Assembly (NCBI RefSeq): GCF_029946515.1
Contig: NZ_JARZHH010000036.1
Coordinates: forward strand, 46,620 to 110,619
Length of the DNA stretch: 64,000 nt
Source of the DNA: Polyangium sp. 6x1
GTDB taxonomy: Bacteria > Myxococcota_A > Polyangia > Polyangiales > Polyangiaceae
Direction of reading: 5' to 3'
In this document: positions 12,186 through 25,110 of the stretch, piece after piece
Numbering within the stretch: the first letter of the stretch is position 1
Layout of the letters: every line of letters starts with the position of its first letter
Program-made: the position numbers and the translations under genes
Notes under the pieces: model-generated
Told to the model about the DNA's origin: nothing
Database searches by the model: none
Seen by the model: only the letters and a program-made list of their open reading frames with translations

Positions 12186-12209
12186 TCCCGAGCAAGAGAG
12201 GAGCGCCCA

Positions 12210-12563
12210 ATGCCGAGAGTCAAGCGTGGGTTCAAAGCCCGTCGTCGTCGTAACCGCGTCCTGAACCTGACCGAGGGCTATTTCCTTGGCAGGAAGAACC
12301 GCTACCGCCAAGCCGTCGAGGTCCTGCGCCACGCGTGGGAGTACGGCTACATCAGCCGCAAGCTGAAGAAGCGGGATTTCCGGCGCCTCTGGATCGTCCG
12401 CATCAACGCCGGTGCCCGCACGAACGGCACGACGTACTCCCGCCTCATGAGCTCGCTCAAGAAGGCGAACGTCGCGCTCGATCGGAAGATCCTGTCGGAG
12501 CTCGCCATCCACGATCCGGCGTCGTTCGGCGCGGTCGTGAAGCTCGCGGGCGGAAGCCGCTAG
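12210..12563 (+). CDS. rplT: 50S ribosomal protein L20
   Basis: A 117-residue L20 with the standard start MPRVKRGFKARRRR and C-terminal globular region. L20 is essential for early 50S assembly and in several bacteria represses its own operon. A good binding site (GAGAGGAG) lies just upstream. pheS starts 16 bases after its stop, so the three genes are almost certainly one transcript. Confidence 0.98.
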   Translation: MPRVKRGFKARRRRNRVLNLTEGYFLGRKNRYRQAVEVLRHAWEYGYISRKLKKRDFRRLWIVRINAGARTNGTTYSRLMSSLKKANVALDRKILSELAIHDPASFGAVVKLAGGSR

Positions 12564-12579
12564 GCCGGGAGATCGGGGC

Positions 12580-13640
<1,061 letters not shown>

Positions 13641-13650
<10 letters not shown>

Positions 13651-15368
13651 GCCGCGAGCGTCGTGGCCGTCACGGCCGCCGATCCCTCGAACGAGATCAC
13701 CTCATCCGCGATCGCGAGCGGCCCCGGCCGATGCGTCACGATCAGGATCGTCCGCGCGCCCCGCTGCGCCGCGAGCGCCGCGAGCACGCGCGCCTCGGCC
13801 TCGGCATCGAGCCCCGACGTCGGCTCGTCGAGCAATAGCACCGGCTGATGGCTCGCGACCGCGCGCGCAATCGCCACGAGCTGCCGCTCTCCGCCCGAGA
13901 GCTCGTGCCCTCCCGCCGCGATCCTCGCCCCGCCTCGCGCCGCGGCGAGCCCGAGCCCTCCGACCTCGGCGAGCGCGCGCTGGATCTCCTCGGCCGGCGC
14001 ATCCTTCGCGCCGAGCCCCACGTTCTCCTCGATCGTCCCTGACACGATCGCTGCCTCTTGCGGCACCCACGCGAACGGCCGTTCGTCCGGACCGACCCCT
14101 GCGCGCGTCAGCTCCGCGCCGTCATAACGAAGCGCCCCTTCCGTCGCGGGCACGAGCCCGAGCAGCCCCCGGAGCAGCGTCGTCTTCCCGCTCCCCGTCG
14201 GGCCCACGATCGCGACGATCCGCCCCGGCTCGGCCGTGAACCGTACGGCCCGCCCGCTCACGCCGCCCACGTCGAAACGCAGCCCTTCGACCGACAACTT
14301 CGCCAGCCGAAACCGACTGCGCGCAGCTTGCACACTCGCTGCCTCGGCCGCTTCGAGCGCGGCCTCAGCGCCTCCGACCTGCACGCTTGCTTCGAGCACC
14401 TCGAGGGACGCCGCGCCTCGCTCGATCGCCGTCCGCGCATCCCCGAGGTCACGCAAGGGCCGATACGTCAGAAAAAACACCGCCGCGAAAGCGACGAGCG
14501 ACCCATCGCCGAGGGAGGGCTGGGCCTGCTCGATCCATACGACCATGCCGAGCAATGCGGCCGCGGCGAGCACCTCGTTCGCACCGGAGATCGCGCCTCG
14601 CGTCGCTTCCGCGCGCGCCGCGGCGCGACCGGCCTCGTCGCCTGCCCTTCCGAGCGCTGCGTGGACCCTCCGCGCGGCTCCGTACGTTCGCCATAGATCC
14701 AGGTGCCGTACCAGCTCGTCTACAGCGGAATGCAGGCCCTCTGCGAGGCGCGCCGACCGCGCGTGATGCGACCGGACGAACCGCCGCGCGAAGGCCAGGA
14801 TCAACGCGAACGGCGCGAGCAGCAGGATTGCGACGATCGCGAGGCGCGAGGACAGGCAGAGAAGCGCCACGGCCAGCGGAACGAGGTGTGCAATCGCACG
14901 AGCGGCCGCGAGCACGCCTTCATCGACGCCGCGCTCGACATCGCGAATACGCACGGTGATCGCGGCGAGGGAGGCGGCGGCCGCGCTCGGCGGTTGTCCT
15001 TGCAGCACGATCGCGGCGGTGATCGTGCGCCGAATTGCGTTTCCGACCTGAAAGACAGCCCTCTTCTGACCGTAGATGGAGAAGGTGCTGGCTGCCGTCT
15101 TTACAAGGGACGCCCCGAGACCGATAGAAGCCAGAAAAATCGGATGATGCAGGGCGGCGCGGGGGTCGACAAGGGCGCCGAAGGAAGCAAGTTGCCTACC
15201 CATCAGCGTCTGCCCGAGAAGGCCAGCACACGAAGCCAAGATTCCATGGGCTATCGCCTGCACCAGGGTAGCCCCAGAAAACATCCAACAGTTTCGCCGA
15301 TCGCGGCGGAGCTCGTGAACGACACGCAGGACGAATGTCCGACTGGACGTGTTCTCAGTCGGCATCAT
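13641..15368 (-). CDS. ABC transporter, fused permease and ATPase
   Basis: A 575-residue half-transporter of the type I exporter class. The N-terminal half has about six hydrophobic segments (residues about 30-300). The C-terminal nucleotide-binding domain has Walker [10 protein letters not shown] (about 390), signature LSGGERQ and Walker [10 protein letters not shown], followed by the switch His in VTHRPG. Layout and length resemble CydD/MsbA-type exporters, but the permease half is too divergent to name the substrate. There is no partner half-transporter adjacent, so a homodimer is likely. The first 100 residues have lower GC at third positions than the rest. Diverges from the sigma-factor gene. 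Confidence 0.85.
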
Positions 15369-15847
15369 CGACTACAACGGAGCGCGTAAGCATGGGAGCA
15401 CACCGCCGCCATCGAGGCAGCCCGTCGCCCGTCACGTCGCAAGACGGGGAGCCGGCCCCCCTGCATGCCTCGTCGGAGGATGCTCCTAGCATGCCGGCCG
15501 CCGGAAGGCCCGACCCGGGACCGGGAAATTCGGGAACATACACCGATGACGGCATGAAATTTGCAGAATTCATTGAGAAGACGAGCGATCCAGTCTCCAG
15601 CATTGCATCCGTGAACGGCGGCCCGAGCCAGCCGATTTCTTCTCGGAGAGGATCCACCGGAATCAAACCGCACAATCCCCCGTTCAGCCCCCCATCGGGC
15701 AGCGGGAACAAGGGCCCAGCCATGGCGAGCTTCGATACCCCGACGAGCCCGGACCGATCCCTCCTTGACCCGGCCGAGAGCTTCCACTCTCGAAAGGGTG
15801 ATTCCGAAGAAGTGAACGAAAAACCCTCCACCGCAACGAAGAGCAAG
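15369..15847. other. lower-GC region between ABC exporter and sigma factor
   Basis: 479 bases with distinctly lower GC at would-be third codon positions than the flanking genes. The sigma-factor frame stays open through it (ATGs at 15335, 15392, 15494, 15551, 15722), but codon use changes sharply to typical only from about 15848, so most of this is probably promoter and leader. An AT-rich patch lies at about 15550-15575. A hairpin CGAGAG-CTTCCA-CTCTCG sits near 15774-15791, about 55 bases before the chosen start. Divergent promoters are expected here. Confidence 0.45.
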
Positions 15848-17578
15848 ATGAGCACGTCGACCGCCCGCCGCCCCGATGCCAACCGCCCCTCCACCAAGGC
15901 CGCGATGACGGGCTCCACGACGCGCACCGCCGCGGCCCCCAAGCCCGCCCGCGGCAGCTCGCCCGGTCGCCGCGGTGCCGCCGCCGTCGCGAGCGCGCGC
16001 CCGGTTCGTCGCAGCGGAACGATCGAGCGCCGGCCGAAGGGCCAGGAGCCCGAGCAAGCGCAGGCGCCGGTCGACGACGAGTCGCAGCTCGACGACGCGC
16101 GCAGCAAGACGCCCGCCACGCCGCTCGCGAAGGAGCCGCTCGCCGCGTCGGACATCGACATCGGCATGCTGGATGACGAAGGCGCGGCCGCGGAAGAGGC
16201 CGCCGCCATTCGCCCGCGGCCCGAGATGCACGATCCGGAGCCGACGACGGCCGAGTTCATCGACCTCGAGTTCACGCCGCTCAGCCGGCCGGATTCTCCC
16301 CGGACCAACGCCGACCGCGAGCTCAAGGACATCGAGGAGGGCGGCGGTGACTCCATGCTCGCGCGGTATTTCCGCGACATGGCGCTGCATCCGGTGATGG
16401 GCCCCGAGGAGGAGCTCGAGACCGCGCGTGCCGTCGAGCGCACGGAGGTCGATCACTGGGTCGCGCTGCTCTCGTACCTGCCCGCGGCCGAGTTCGTGCT
16501 CGACGCGCTCGCCGAGGACGTGGCGAAGGCGGGCGAGGACGAGGTGAAGGCGCCGCAGATCGAAGAGCTGCAGAAGCTCGTGAAGATCGCGAAGAAGCAG
16601 AAGTACAAGCTCGCGCCCGAGCACGAGAAGGCTTGGGCCCAGCTCACGAACGAGCTCGCCAACGTGATCCGCCTGCCGGACTCCGACCGCCTTTGGATGT
16701 CGCGCGCGAGCAGCATCGCGCGGGATCTCGTGCGCGAGCCGGACTTCGAGGAGGACACGATCGCCGACACCGAGGAAGGCGCGCCGATCCGGCCGCCGCG
16801 CCCGACGCTCCCGATGTCGCCGTCGTACAAGCGCTACCTCGATCGGGTCGAGAAGACGTTCCAGGCGCAGCACGACGCGAAGAACCGGTTCGTCAAAGCG
16901 AACCTGCGCCTCGTCGTGTCGATCGCGCGCCGCTACAACCGCGGTCGTTTGCCGCTGATCGACCTCATTCAGGAGGGCAACATCGGCCTCATGAAGGCCG
17001 TCGAGCGCTTCGATCACAACCGCGGCTACCGCTTCTCGACGTACGCGTCGTGGTGGATCCGGCACGCGATCAGCCGCGCCCTCGCCGATAAGGGCCGCGC
17101 GGTTCGCATCCCGGTGCACATGCTCGACACGTACAACCGCGTCGCCCGCGCGACCCAGGCGATCATCGCGCGCACGGGTCACGAGCCGACGATCGAGGAG
17201 CTCGAGAAGGAGACCGGCGTCCCGCGCGAGAAGCTCGACAAGGTGAAGGACTTCTACGCGGAGACCCCGTTCTCCCTCGATCGCCCGGTCGGCGACGAGG
17301 ACGGGCGCAAGTTCATCGACTTCCTCCAGGAGGAGAACGCGCTCTCGCCGTTCGATCACCTGGCGAACCGCAAGTGGAGCGACGAGGTTCGTCGGCTGCT
17401 CACCACGCTGACGCCGATCGAGTCGCGCATCATCCGCTGGCGTTTCGGCCTCGACGACGAGGACGAGCTCACGCTCAAGGAGATCGGTGACAAGTACAAC
17501 CTGTCCCGCGAGCGCATCCGCCAGCTCCAGGAGCAGGCGCTCGTGAAGATCCGCAAGCAGATGCGCGACTACTACTGA
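15848..17578 (+). CDS. RNA polymerase sigma factor, sigma-70 family (RpoD-like, group 2)
   Basis: A sigma factor of 576 residues from the chosen ATG at 15848. The first ~165 residues are Ala/Pro/Arg/Asp-rich and probably disordered. Region 1.2 is recognisable at about 168-198 ([17 protein letters not shown]), followed by an intervening stretch of ~145 residues. Region 2 is near 345-420 ([34 protein letters not shown]). Region 3 follows, and region 4 ends in a helix-turn-helix ([18 protein letters not shown]). It selects promoters for RNA polymerase; group-2 factors in myxobacteria act in stress and development. The start is uncertain: the frame is open back to 15335. A strong terminator follows. 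Confidence 0.88.
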   Translation: MSTSTARRPDANRPSTKAAMTGSTTRTAAAPKPARGSSPGRRGAAAVASARPVRRSGTIERRPKGQEPEQAQAPVDDESQLDDARSKTPATPLAKEPLAASDIDIGMLDDEGAAAEEAAAIRPRPEMHDPEPTTAEFIDLEFTPLSRPDSPRTNADRELKDIEEGGGDSMLARYFRDMALHPVMGPEEELETARAVERTEVDHWVALLSYLPAAEFVLDALAEDVAKAGEDEVKAPQIEELQKLVKIAKKQKYKLAPEHEKAWAQLTNELANVIRLPDSDRLWMSRASSIARDLVREPDFEEDTIADTEEGAPIRPPRPTLPMSPSYKRYLDRVEKTFQAQHDAKNRFVKANLRLVVSIARRYNRGRLPLIDLIQEGNIGLMKAVERFDHNRGYRFSTYASWWIRHAISRALADKGRAVRIPVHMLDTYNRVARATQAIIARTGHEPTIEELEKETGVPREKLDKVKDFYAETPFSLDRPVGDEDGRKFIDFLQEENALSPFDHLANRKWSDEVRRLLTTLTPIESRIIRWRFGLDDEDELTLKEIGDKYNLSRERIRQLQEQALVKIRKQMRDYY

Positions 17579-17619
17579 GGTTCGGCGGGGCACCCCCCCG
17601 CGCGATCCTTGCCACCCTG

Positions 17620-17651
17620 GGCCACGTGGAAAAACCCTCCACGTGGCCTTT
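17620..17651 (+). terminator. rho-independent terminator of the sigma factor gene
   Basis: GGCCACGTGGA (17620-17630) pairs perfectly with TCCACGTGGCC (17638-17648) around AAAACCC, then TTT. It lies 42 bases after the stop. Confidence 0.85.
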
Positions 17652-17730
17652 GGCTTTCAAGGGGGTATGACATTCGTGTCATACACGCACGGGCACGCCG
17701 TGCGCGATCTGAGCAAGCGATGCTCTCGGG

Positions 17731-19254
17731 CTACCGGTCCTTCCAGAGAGCACGCGCGGCCGACTCGACGACCTTGTCGATCCCGCCACGCGCCAGGCCG
17801 ACCTTGTCGGGAATGCCGTTCACGTAAATCGAAAACGCGAGCGGCGCGCGTCCGGGAGGCCCGAGCACATAACCGGAGAGCGCGGCGACCGCGTTCAAGG
17901 TGCCCGTCTTGGCGCGGACGATGCCGCGATCCCCGAGGTTCTTGAAGCGTCCGCGGAGCGTGCCATCGGCGCCGCCGACCGCGAGGTGCGCGAGGAACTC
18001 GGGGCCCATGGTCACGTCGCGATACGCGGCGCGGAGGAGCGAGGTCGTACCGAGCGGCGTGACGCGGTTCGCGTCGAAGAGGCCCGAGCCGTTTTTCACG
18101 ACCATCCCCTCCTCGAACGCGCCGATCTCCTTGAGGTACGCGGTGATGACCTCCGCCGCGCCCTCGGCCGTGCCCGGGCGCGCCTTCTTCTCAGCGCCGA
18201 CCGCCTTGAAGATCATCTCGGCGTAGAAGTTGTCGCTGTCCTTGCCGAGCAGCGCGAGCAGCTCGCCGAGCGGGCGTGATCGATGCGACGCGAGCAGGCG
18301 CTTTTCCTTGGCGCCGCCGAGCTTCACGGGTCCTTCGACCTCGATGCCCGCCGACGCGAGGACCGCGCGCAGCGCATGCCCCGGCACGAGGCGCGGATCG
18401 TCGAGGCGCCGCCGGACCCGCACGACGCGCGAGTTCTCGGGCAGATGGCCTCCCACGCGCGCGACGAGGCGATCACCCTTCGGCGTGAGCTCGAGCGTGA
18501 TCTTCTCCGGATCGCCCTTCTTCGTCGTGCGCACCGTTCCCACGACATCCACGAAGCCGAGCGGATCGACGCGCACCTGCGCATCCTTGCCCTTCTCCGC
18601 CGCGCGCACCGAGAGCGTCACCGTGTTCTCGTCGAGCGCGACCGCGGAGACCGGCGCGCGGAACGGCGCCCATTCGTTCGGCTGCTCGTCGAACGCCGGC
18701 GGCACGAAGCGATCATCGAAGTAGCTTTGGTCGACGACGATCGCGCCCACGCGCCGCACGCCCGCGGTCACGAGCTCGCGCACCATCGGCCAGAGATTCC
18801 CCGTGTCGAGCGACGGATCCCCCTGCCCGCGCAGCACGAGCTCCGGGACGCGATCCCCGTCGAGCTTGCCGTAGAGGCCCGTCGCGAAGCGATGCCCCGG
18901 CCCGAGCAGGCGCAGCGCGGCGGCGGCCGTCACGAGCTTCGCATTCGAGGCGGGGTTGAAGGCTGCATGCCCCTCACGCGCGGCAACCGTCTCCCCCGTC
19001 CCCACGTCCACGAGCGCGACGCCGACGGTCCCGCCCCAGCCCTTCACGTCCGCCGCGAGCTTCTCCATCGCTTGCAGGATCGGCCCCGCCTCGATCGAAG
19101 CGCGGGGGCGCGCCGAGGCCTCAGCGCTCGGACGATCGGCTTGCGCCGGCGCCGGGGCGCTCGCGGGGGCCGGGACCTCCGAGCGCGCCGAGGCGGTGAG
19201 GGCGAGGAGCGCGAGGCCGGCGAGCGTGGGGCGAAGACGGCTGCCTTGGTGCAT
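17731..19254 (-). CDS. dacB: D-alanyl-D-alanine carboxypeptidase/endopeptidase, PBP4 type
   Basis: A 507-residue class C low-molecular-weight penicillin-binding protein. It trims D-Ala from peptidoglycan stem peptides and/or cuts cross-links in the periplasm. An N-terminal signal segment (about 8-24) is followed by an Ala/Pro linker. The three active-site motifs are present: SNAK with Ser103 and Lys106, SDN in the GKDSDNFYAEM segment, and KTG in AKTGTLNAV near the C-terminus. Length and motif spacing fit the DacB/PBP4 family, whose large insertion separates the first two motifs. It stands alone and is divergent from the lipoprotein gene at 19389. Confidence 0.95.
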   Translation of the reverse strand: MHQGSRLRPTLAGLALLALTASARSEVPAPASAPAPAQADRPSAEASARPRASIEAGPILQAMEKLAADVKGWGGTVGVALVDVGTGETVAAREGHAAFNPASNAKLVTAAAALRLLGPGHRFATGLYGKLDGDRVPELVLRGQGDPSLDTGNLWPMVRELVTAGVRRVGAIVVDQSYFDDRFVPPAFDEQPNEWAPFRAPVSAVALDENTVTLSVRAAEKGKDAQVRVDPLGFVDVVGTVRTTKKGDPEKITLELTPKGDRLVARVGGHLPENSRVVRVRRRLDDPRLVPGHALRAVLASAGIEVEGPVKLGGAKEKRLLASHRSRPLGELLALLGKDSDNFYAEMIFKAVGAEKKARPGTAEGAAEVITAYLKEIGAFEEGMVVKNGSGLFDANRVTPLGTTSLLRAAYRDVTMGPEFLAHLAVGGADGTLRGRFKNLGDRGIVRAKTGTLNAVAALSGYVLGPPGRAPLAFSIYVNGIPDKVGLARGGIDKVVESAARALWKDR

Positions 19255-19343
19255 GGGAGCTTCCTACAACGTCCGGGTCGGTAGAGCGCATCCGACGAGG
19301 GCATTCGTGGGCTTTCATTGTGCGGACGGCGCGAGACCTTGCT

Positions 19344-19366
19344 AGGGTCGAGTCAAACTCGACCCT
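19344..19366 (+). promoter_or_regulatory. perfect inverted repeat just upstream of a lipoprotein gene
   Basis: AGGGTCGAGT and ACTCGACCCT form a perfect 10-base-pair arm around CAA, ending 22 bases before the GTG start at 19389, followed by CTCTTTGGG. It may be a transcription-factor operator or a leader hairpin; which cannot be decided by eye. Confidence 0.5.
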
Positions 19367-19388
19367 CTCTTTGGGACCGGAGAAGACC

Positions 19389-19922
19389 GTGGCTCTTCAC
19401 ACCTCGACCTCACACCTCACCCTGGGGCTTTCGATTTCCATGCTGCTCGTGGCTTGCGGCGGCGCTCAGCCGAAGCAGGCCGGCGACGACTCCACCTGGG
19501 AGAAACCGCCGGCGAAGACCACCGACGAGAGCAGCGCGAAGAGCGAGGCTCCGGCCGGCGACACCGGCGAGGACACGAAGTGGACCGGCGCGTCCGAGCC
19601 GGCGAAGCTCAACGACGAGCAGATCGCGCAGATGACGGTCGCGCTGAAGCGCGGGCAAGCGAAGGCCGCGAACTGCGCGACCGTCGTCGAGAACGGGCCG
19701 ACCGGCGAGGGCCCGGTGTCGGTCACGTTCGACGGCAAGATCGGAAAGATCACGGACGTCGAGGTCGGCGCGCCGTTCGCGGGCACGCCGGTCGAGCAGT
19801 GCATCAAGCGCTCGTTCATCGGCGAGTACTGCCTGCCGTTCGAGGGCGATCCGAAGGTCGTGCAGTACAAGGTGAACCTGCCCGCGAAGGCCGCCGCGGC
19901 GACGCCGCCGAAGAAGAAGTGA
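19389..19922 (+). CDS. putative lipoprotein
   Basis: A 177-residue protein from the GTG at 19389, chosen because GGAG lies just upstream and the signal peptide with lipobox LVAC follows immediately; a longer frame from 19320 would run through the inverted repeat. After the anchor Cys comes a ~55-residue Ser/Thr/Glu/Asp linker. A compact domain of ~110 residues follows, containing AANCATVV, VSVTFDGKIGKITDVEVG and C-I-K-R-S-F; this resembles the C-terminal part of AgmX/TonB-C-like repeats seen in myxobacterial envelope proteins, but that is only a suggestion. The tail ends in PPKKK. The next gene starts 8 bases after the stop. Confidence 0.75.
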   Translation: MALHTSTSHLTLGLSISMLLVACGGAQPKQAGDDSTWEKPPAKTTDESSAKSEAPAGDTGEDTKWTGASEPAKLNDEQIAQMTVALKRGQAKAANCATVVENGPTGEGPVSVTFDGKIGKITDVEVGAPFAGTPVEQCIKRSFIGEYCLPFEGDPKVVQYKVNLPAKAAAATPPKKK

Positions 19923-19930
19923 CGAACGGG

Positions 19931-20425
19931 ATGAAGCGCGCCTCGATCCTCGTCACGCTCGCGCTCTTGCTCGGCTCTTCGCAGAGCTTCGCCGAGGAGA
20001 CGGAAGAAGCACCGCCGCCGCGTTATCCGCCGTCGTCGGTGCGGCCGAAGCTCATCGGAGGCGGGCTCGCGATCACGGCGATCGCCTACGGCGTCGGCTT
20101 CGTGGCCGCGACGAGCTGGCCCGACGCGCCGGGCGCGGAGTCGCTGAAGATCCCGATCGTGGGGCCGTGGATGGCGATCGCCGAGAACAAGTGCGGCGAT
20201 CCTTCGTCGACCGATTGCTCGGGATCGATCTGGCTGCGTGGGCTTCTGACGGGGCTCGGCGGGCTCGCGCAGATCGGCGGGCTCGCGCTCGTCGCCGAGG
20301 CGATCATCATGAAGACCGAGGCGGTCGCGCCGAAGCCCACGGAAGCGGAGCAGAGCGCGTTCATCATGCCGGTGCCGATCGTGGCGCCGAACATGACGGG
20401 GCTCGGGCTCGTCGGCAGGTTTTAG
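19931..20425 (+). CDS. predicted exported membrane protein
   Basis: A 164-residue protein of unknown function, second gene of a likely two-gene unit with the lipoprotein at 19389 (8-base gap). It has an N-terminal signal (M-K-R-A-S then hydrophobic to about 20, ending S-F-A), a Pro-rich linker and two later hydrophobic segments (about 38-58 and 97-117). Two cysteines (about 82 and 89) lie between them and may form a disulfide. No family recognised. Its stop overlaps the convergent FAH-like gene by four bases. Confidence 0.65.
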   Translation: MKRASILVTLALLLGSSQSFAEETEEAPPPRYPPSSVRPKLIGGGLAITAIAYGVGFVAATSWPDAPGAESLKIPIVGPWMAIAENKCGDPSSTDCSGSIWLRGLLTGLGGLAQIGGLALVAEAIIMKTEAVAPKPTEAEQSAFIMPVPIVAPNMTGLGLVGRF

Positions 20426-21318
20426 CTCTTCGAGCGGCGAAACGGCGGCGGCTCGGGTCCGAGCACGGGCCGCGCCGCGACCTTTCCCAGACGATCCACC
20501 GCGACTTCGAGCGTCGCGCCGAACGCGAGGCCGAGGCGACGCGCGGCCTCGCTGCCGCCTTCGATCGGTGGAGCACCAACGATATCGCCCGGCAGCAACG
20601 TGACGTGGCGGCTGACGAAGGCGAGCGATTCCGCGAACGAGAGCGACGGCGCGGCCGTTCGCGCGAGCTCTTCGATCACGCCGCCCACGCGCAGGCGCAC
20701 GCGCGCGTCGTCGAGCGAGCCGGCTTCGTCCTTCGTGACGAGCACCGGACCGAGCGTGGTCGCGAAGTCGCGCGCGGAAGAACGTCCGCTCGTTCGTTCG
20801 CGTTCACGCGCGACCCATCCGAGGAGGATCGTGAAGCCGAGGATCGCGCGCTCGGCCTCGTCCACGGTCGCGGCGCGCAGCTCGTCGCCGAGCAGCGCTG
20901 CGATCGAGATCTCGACGTCGGGCCGCGGCTCGCTCGGCGGAAAGGGGACAGACTCTTGGTGCCCCAACAATCCACGCGGGTTGCCGAGGTGGTAGCGAGG
21001 CTCTTCGTCTTCGGCCGTGGCTACGAGCTGCACGAGGAGCGCGCGCTCGGGCAAGCAAGGCGGCAGCCAGAGCAGCTCGTCGGGCCAGAGCCGCGCCTCC
21101 GTGGGGCGCACGCCTGCGCAGAGCCCGTCGTCCAGGACGTCGAGGCCCGCGCCGCCGACGGCGAAGACGCGCGCGAAAAAATCTTCGGCGGTGGTCGAGC
21201 CCTCGTCGAGGATTTGACGCCTGCGCTCGAGCTCGGCGACGTCGTAGAGGCAGCCGTCACGCTCGAGCGCGATCCGCGGGACCGGCGAGGACGGAAGGAG
21301 GACACGGGCAAGACGCAT
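20422..21318 (-). CDS. fumarylacetoacetate hydrolase-fold protein, possibly inactive
   Basis: A 298-residue protein resembling the FAH superfamily (hydrolases, decarboxylases and isomerases acting on beta-keto acids). Family landmarks are recognisable: the acidic metal-site strand, here PDVEISIAAL; a DFATTLGPVLVT segment matching the usual GP-W-V-T region; and TLLPGDIV near the C-terminus. In the usual NDVSARD segment I read LGWVARE, so the conserved metal-binding Asp appears lost. Either the enzyme uses another ligand or it is a non-catalytic relative. No catabolic genes are nearby. Confidence 0.7.
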   Translation of the reverse strand: MRLARVLLPSSPVPRIALERDGCLYDVAELERRRQILDEGSTTAEDFFARVFAVGGAGLDVLDDGLCAGVRPTEARLWPDELLWLPPCLPERALLVQLVATAEDEEPRYHLGNPRGLLGHQESVPFPPSEPRPDVEISIAALLGDELRAATVDEAERAILGFTILLGWVARERERTSGRSSARDFATTLGPVLVTKDEAGSLDDARVRLRVGGVIEELARTAAPSLSFAESLAFVSRHVTLLPGDIVGAPPIEGGSEAARRLGLAFGATLEVAVDRLGKVAARPVLGPEPPPFRRSKS

Positions 21319-24296
<2,978 letters not shown>

Positions 24297-24338
24297 ATGC
24301 GCGCTTCAGCCGTCGCCCTGCGTCCCGTCACGATTCGG

Positions 24339-24363
24339 TCATGCGAGCGCGTGGCTCGCATGA
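24339..24363. promoter_or_regulatory. perfect inverted repeat in divergent control region
   Basis: TCATGCGAGC (24339-24348) and GCTCGCATGA (24354-24363) are exact inverted copies five bases apart. It lies between the divergent desaturase and CBS-protein genes and is followed by an imperfect palindrome TGCACGCGTGACGCGTGGTGCA. Probably an operator; the regulator is unknown. Confidence 0.55.
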
Positions 24364-24447
24364 TGCACGCGTGACGCGTGGTGCAGCGCGTCGCGCGTCA
24401 TCGCCTTGCGCGGTGCGCACGACGCGCGCGGGAGCAAGGAGGATCGC

Positions 24448-25101
24448 GTGAAGGTGCGAGAGATCATGAGCGCGCCCGTCAGCACGCTCGAGCTCGGCGA
24501 CAACATCCTGTTCGCGGAAGAGCTCATGACCGTCGAGCGCGTACGTCACCTACCCGTGCTGGATGGAGACGTGCTCGTGGGCCTGCTGTCGCACCGCGAC
24601 CTCCTGGCAGCCACGGGCCGCGTCCTCGAGAAGCTGTCCGCGGACGATGCGGCCGAGGCGAAGCGCAAGACGTGCGTGCGCCACGTGATGCGAGGTTCGG
24701 TCGATACGATCGGGCCGGACGACGACGCAGCCGAGGCGGCGGACATCATGCTCACGCAAAAGATCGGCTGCTTGCCCGTGGTGGATGAGGCGCACCGGCT
24801 GCTCGGCATCGTGACCGATTCGGACTTCGTGACGATGGCGCGCGACGCCCTCCGCGCGGGGAGGATCACGCAGGCCGTTGCGAAGCGGCCAGTGGTGCGA
24901 GCGCCCGCGACGACGAGGCAGAGGCCCTCGCTCGTGAAGGGAACGGCGAAGGTCGCAGCGACGGCGAAGGTCCCGCGCGGAGCGAAGACGATCGCTTCGA
25001 AGAAGGGGACGGCGACGAAGATCGTGCCGAAGGTCTCGACGAAGGTGCGCGCGCGAAAGGGCGCGACCCCGAGGAAAGCGCCGACGCGGCACCGCGCGTG
25101 A
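24448..25101 (+). CDS. CBS-pair protein with Lys/Ala-rich histone-like tail
   Basis: A 217-residue protein with a GTG start preceded by an ideal binding site (AAGGAGG, 24436-24442, spacer 5). Residues about 1-140 form two CBS motifs (IMSAPVSTLELGDN...LPVLDG...; VMRGSVDTIGPDDD...LPVVDE...IVTDSDFV), which typically bind adenine nucleotides as energy sensors. Residues about 150-217 are rich in Lys, Ala, Thr, Pro and Arg with no acidic residues, like histone H1 tails. That suggests nucleic acid binding governed by nucleotide state; this combination is inference. It converges with the lipid-kinase gene, 9 bases away. Confidence 0.85.
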   Translation: MKVREIMSAPVSTLELGDNILFAEELMTVERVRHLPVLDGDVLVGLLSHRDLLAATGRVLEKLSADDAAEAKRKTCVRHVMRGSVDTIGPDDDAAEAADIMLTQKIGCLPVVDEAHRLLGIVTDSDFVTMARDALRAGRITQAVAKRPVVRAPATTRQRPSLVKGTAKVAATAKVPRGAKTIASKKGTATKIVPKVSTKVRARKGATPRKAPTRHRA

Positions 25102-25110
25102 CGACGCGGA

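Noticed and set aside
15365..17593. A 742-residue minus-strand frame opposite the sigma factor
   Set aside because: Shadow frame; the plus strand carries conserved sigma regions 1.2, 2 and 4.
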